Shown here piece after piece: positions 24,065-24,914 of a stretch of 24,914 bases of DNA. The translations under genes were made by a program, and so were the position numbers. Below the pieces are notes generated by a model. It was not told the origin of the DNA, made no database searches, and saw nothing but the letters and a program-made list of their open reading frames with translations. Every line of letters begins with the position of its first letter. Position 1 is the stretch's first letter. The stretch lies in the NCBI GenBank assembly GCA_020847555.1, contig JADLBT010000109.1:1-24914 (forward strand). The letters are read 5' to 3'. The DNA comes from Gemmataceae bacterium. GTDB taxonomy: Bacteria > Planctomycetota > Planctomycetia > Gemmatales > Gemmataceae.

Positions 24065-24631
24065 TCAGGCGCGCTGCTCCCGCAGCGACCCAAACGCGCC
24101 GCTCCAGGCGATCAGCTGGTCGAACACCTGGCCGAGCGTCTTCTCGTGGAACGCTCTCGGCTTGAAGACGCTGTAGTTCTCGAAGTCGTCGTGCAGCGAC
24201 AGCATGACCTGGGCGCGCACGGTGGCGACCTGCACCTCGGCCATGACCAGCCGCAGGTGCTCCACCGCGCGGACCCCGCCCGCGCTGCCGTAGCCGACAA
24301 ATCCGGCCGCCTTGTTGTTCCACTCGGCGTAGAGGAAATCGATCGCGTTCTTGAGCGCGCCGGAGATGCCGTGATTGTATTCGGGCGTCACGAAGACGTA
24401 ACCGTCGAAGGAGTCGATTCTGGCCGCCCATCGTTTGGTGTGCTCCCTGGAGTACTTGCCCTGCGACGGCGGGATCGGTTCGTCGAGCAGCGGCAAGTCG
24501 AATTCCTTGATGTCCACCAGCTCGAACTCGGCATCGCCGCGTTTCTGCGCGAGTTCGTAAACCCAGCGAGCGACCGCTTCGGCCACGCGCCCCGGTCGTG
24601 TGCTGCCAATGATGATAGCCAGTTTGAGCAT
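24065..24631 (-). CDS. NADPH-dependent FMN reductase family protein
   Basis: The protein has 188 residues and a flavodoxin-like fold. The FMN phosphate loop is GSTRPGR (9-15) and the isoalloxazine-binding region is TPEYNHGISGALKNAIDFL (82-100), a strong signature of the family. Members reduce FMN, quinones, azo dyes or chromate with NADPH in the cytoplasm; the physiological substrate cannot be told from sequence. The start at 24631 matches the family N terminus (MLKLAIIIGSTR), with AGGAGG about 11 bases upstream and AAGGAAC closer. A longer open frame to 24730 has no family match. The transposase end lies about 155 bases upstream; that gap (24632-24786) holds no other gene. Confidence 0.92.
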   Translation of the reverse strand: MLKLAIIIGSTRPGRVAEAVARWVYELAQKRGDAEFELVDIKEFDLPLLDEPIPPSQGKYSREHTKRWAARIDSFDGYVFVTPEYNHGISGALKNAIDFLYAEWNNKAAGFVGYGSAGGVRAVEHLRLVMAEVQVATVRAQVMLSLHDDFENYSVFKPRAFHEKTLGQVFDQLIAWSGAFGSLREQRA

Positions 24632-24774
24632 GGTTCCTTGTCCTCCTGAGAAAGGTGGCGTCAGTGGTACAGCATCCGCGTTTATCGGGAGACAGGGTCG
24701 CTGTTTGATCAGGAGAGCCTGTTGCGTCATGCGGCGCGAGCGGAAGGACGATAACGGATTCGGCCTCTGGTGCG

Positions 24775-24914
24775 AATGCCATTAAGTTAAGCCGCATCGT
24801 TCTGTATGAGTAGGGCTTGGCGTAGCTCGGCGCGCGGGCGCGTCATCAGGGGGAACTGCTTGGGCCGGCGCTTGCGCACGCGCGGCTCGGCCCGACCCGG
24901 CCGCTCCGGGTTCA
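24775..24914 (-). mobile_element. Probable right-hand insertion sequence of IS4 type, incomplete
   Basis: The transposase tail implies that an insertion sequence begins just beyond its stop codon, near AATGCCATTAAGTTAAG (24776-24792). The left boundary is approximate and terminal repeats cannot be confirmed because the other end lies outside the window. Confidence 0.4.
24787..24914 (-). CDS. IS4-type transposase, C-terminal end (runs off the window)
   Basis: Only the last 41 codons are in the window, with the stop at 24787-24789 and the frame open to the right edge. The tail reads EPRVRKRRPKQFPLMTRPR, then AELRQALL, a pattern that I recognise as the C terminus of planctomycete IS4-family transposases (Arg/Lys-rich with KRRPK and PLMT). 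The assignment rests on this short match alone. The upstream part, including the DDE residues, must be checked outside the window. Confidence 0.55.
   Translation of the reverse strand, partial: NPERPGRAEPRVRKRRPKQFPLMTRPRAELRQALLIQNDAA

Overview
The window looks like chromosomal DNA of a planctomycete, most likely a Gemmata-like member of the Gemmataceae. The evidence is very high GC, a giant secreted protein combining a PVC-type dehydrogenase with a cytochrome c domain, a short planctomycete-type lipoprotein with a carboxypeptidase-regulatory-like fold, and several families of short GC-rich palindromic repeats between genes. Lineage is inferred from gene content only. There is no rRNA, tRNA or CRISPR array that I can see.

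Layout. Bases 1-696 hold the 3' end of a TolB/PD40 beta-propeller gene on the plus strand. It converges on a 1680-residue minus-strand gene (734-5776) for a ceramidase-like / PVC dehydrogenase / HEAT / cytochrome c fusion. From 6013 to 15140 all genes are on the minus strand. In transcription order they are: a small lipoprotein, an L-lactate permease, a DUF3108-like secreted protein, an acyl carrier protein, an isocitrate lyase/PEP mutase-family enzyme, a DUF1152 protein, a J-domain-like pseudokinase, a vWA protein with a MIDAS motif, and a PurA-like enzyme. From 15452 to 20222 the plus strand carries an outer-membrane set: OmpH/Skp-like chaperone, LpxC, a Gfo/Idh/MocA oxidoreductase and a TolC-like protein. 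Then come LarB (minus), a secreted repeat-domain protein (plus), a PP2C phosphatase (plus), an NADPH-dependent FMN reductase (minus) and the C-terminal end of an IS4-type transposase running off the right edge.

How they fit together. The outer-membrane block is coherent: periplasmic chaperone, first committed lipid A enzyme, a possible nucleotide-sugar oxidoreductase, and an outer-membrane efflux channel. It supports a Gram-negative-type envelope with lipid A in this organism. The most unusual block is 6013-10522 (possibly to 11423): DUF1152, pseudokinase, vWA and PurA-like genes in one orientation. The pseudokinase stop codon overlaps the vWA ribosome binding site. The kinase-like protein has lost its catalytic Asp and the DFG Asp, and the PurA-like protein has lost the usual aspartate-binding Arg loop. 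I regard this as the best candidate for an undescribed system. Its function is unknown.

Regulation. Several minus-strand genes have recognisable sigma70-like promoters, two sharing a TTGGCC -35 and two sharing a TACAAT -10. A 311-base divergent control region (15141-15451) separates the lipoprotein and the ompH-like gene. Repeats occupy many gene junctions. At 20220-20288 the convergent genes tolC-like and larB both end at or inside copies of the same palindrome.
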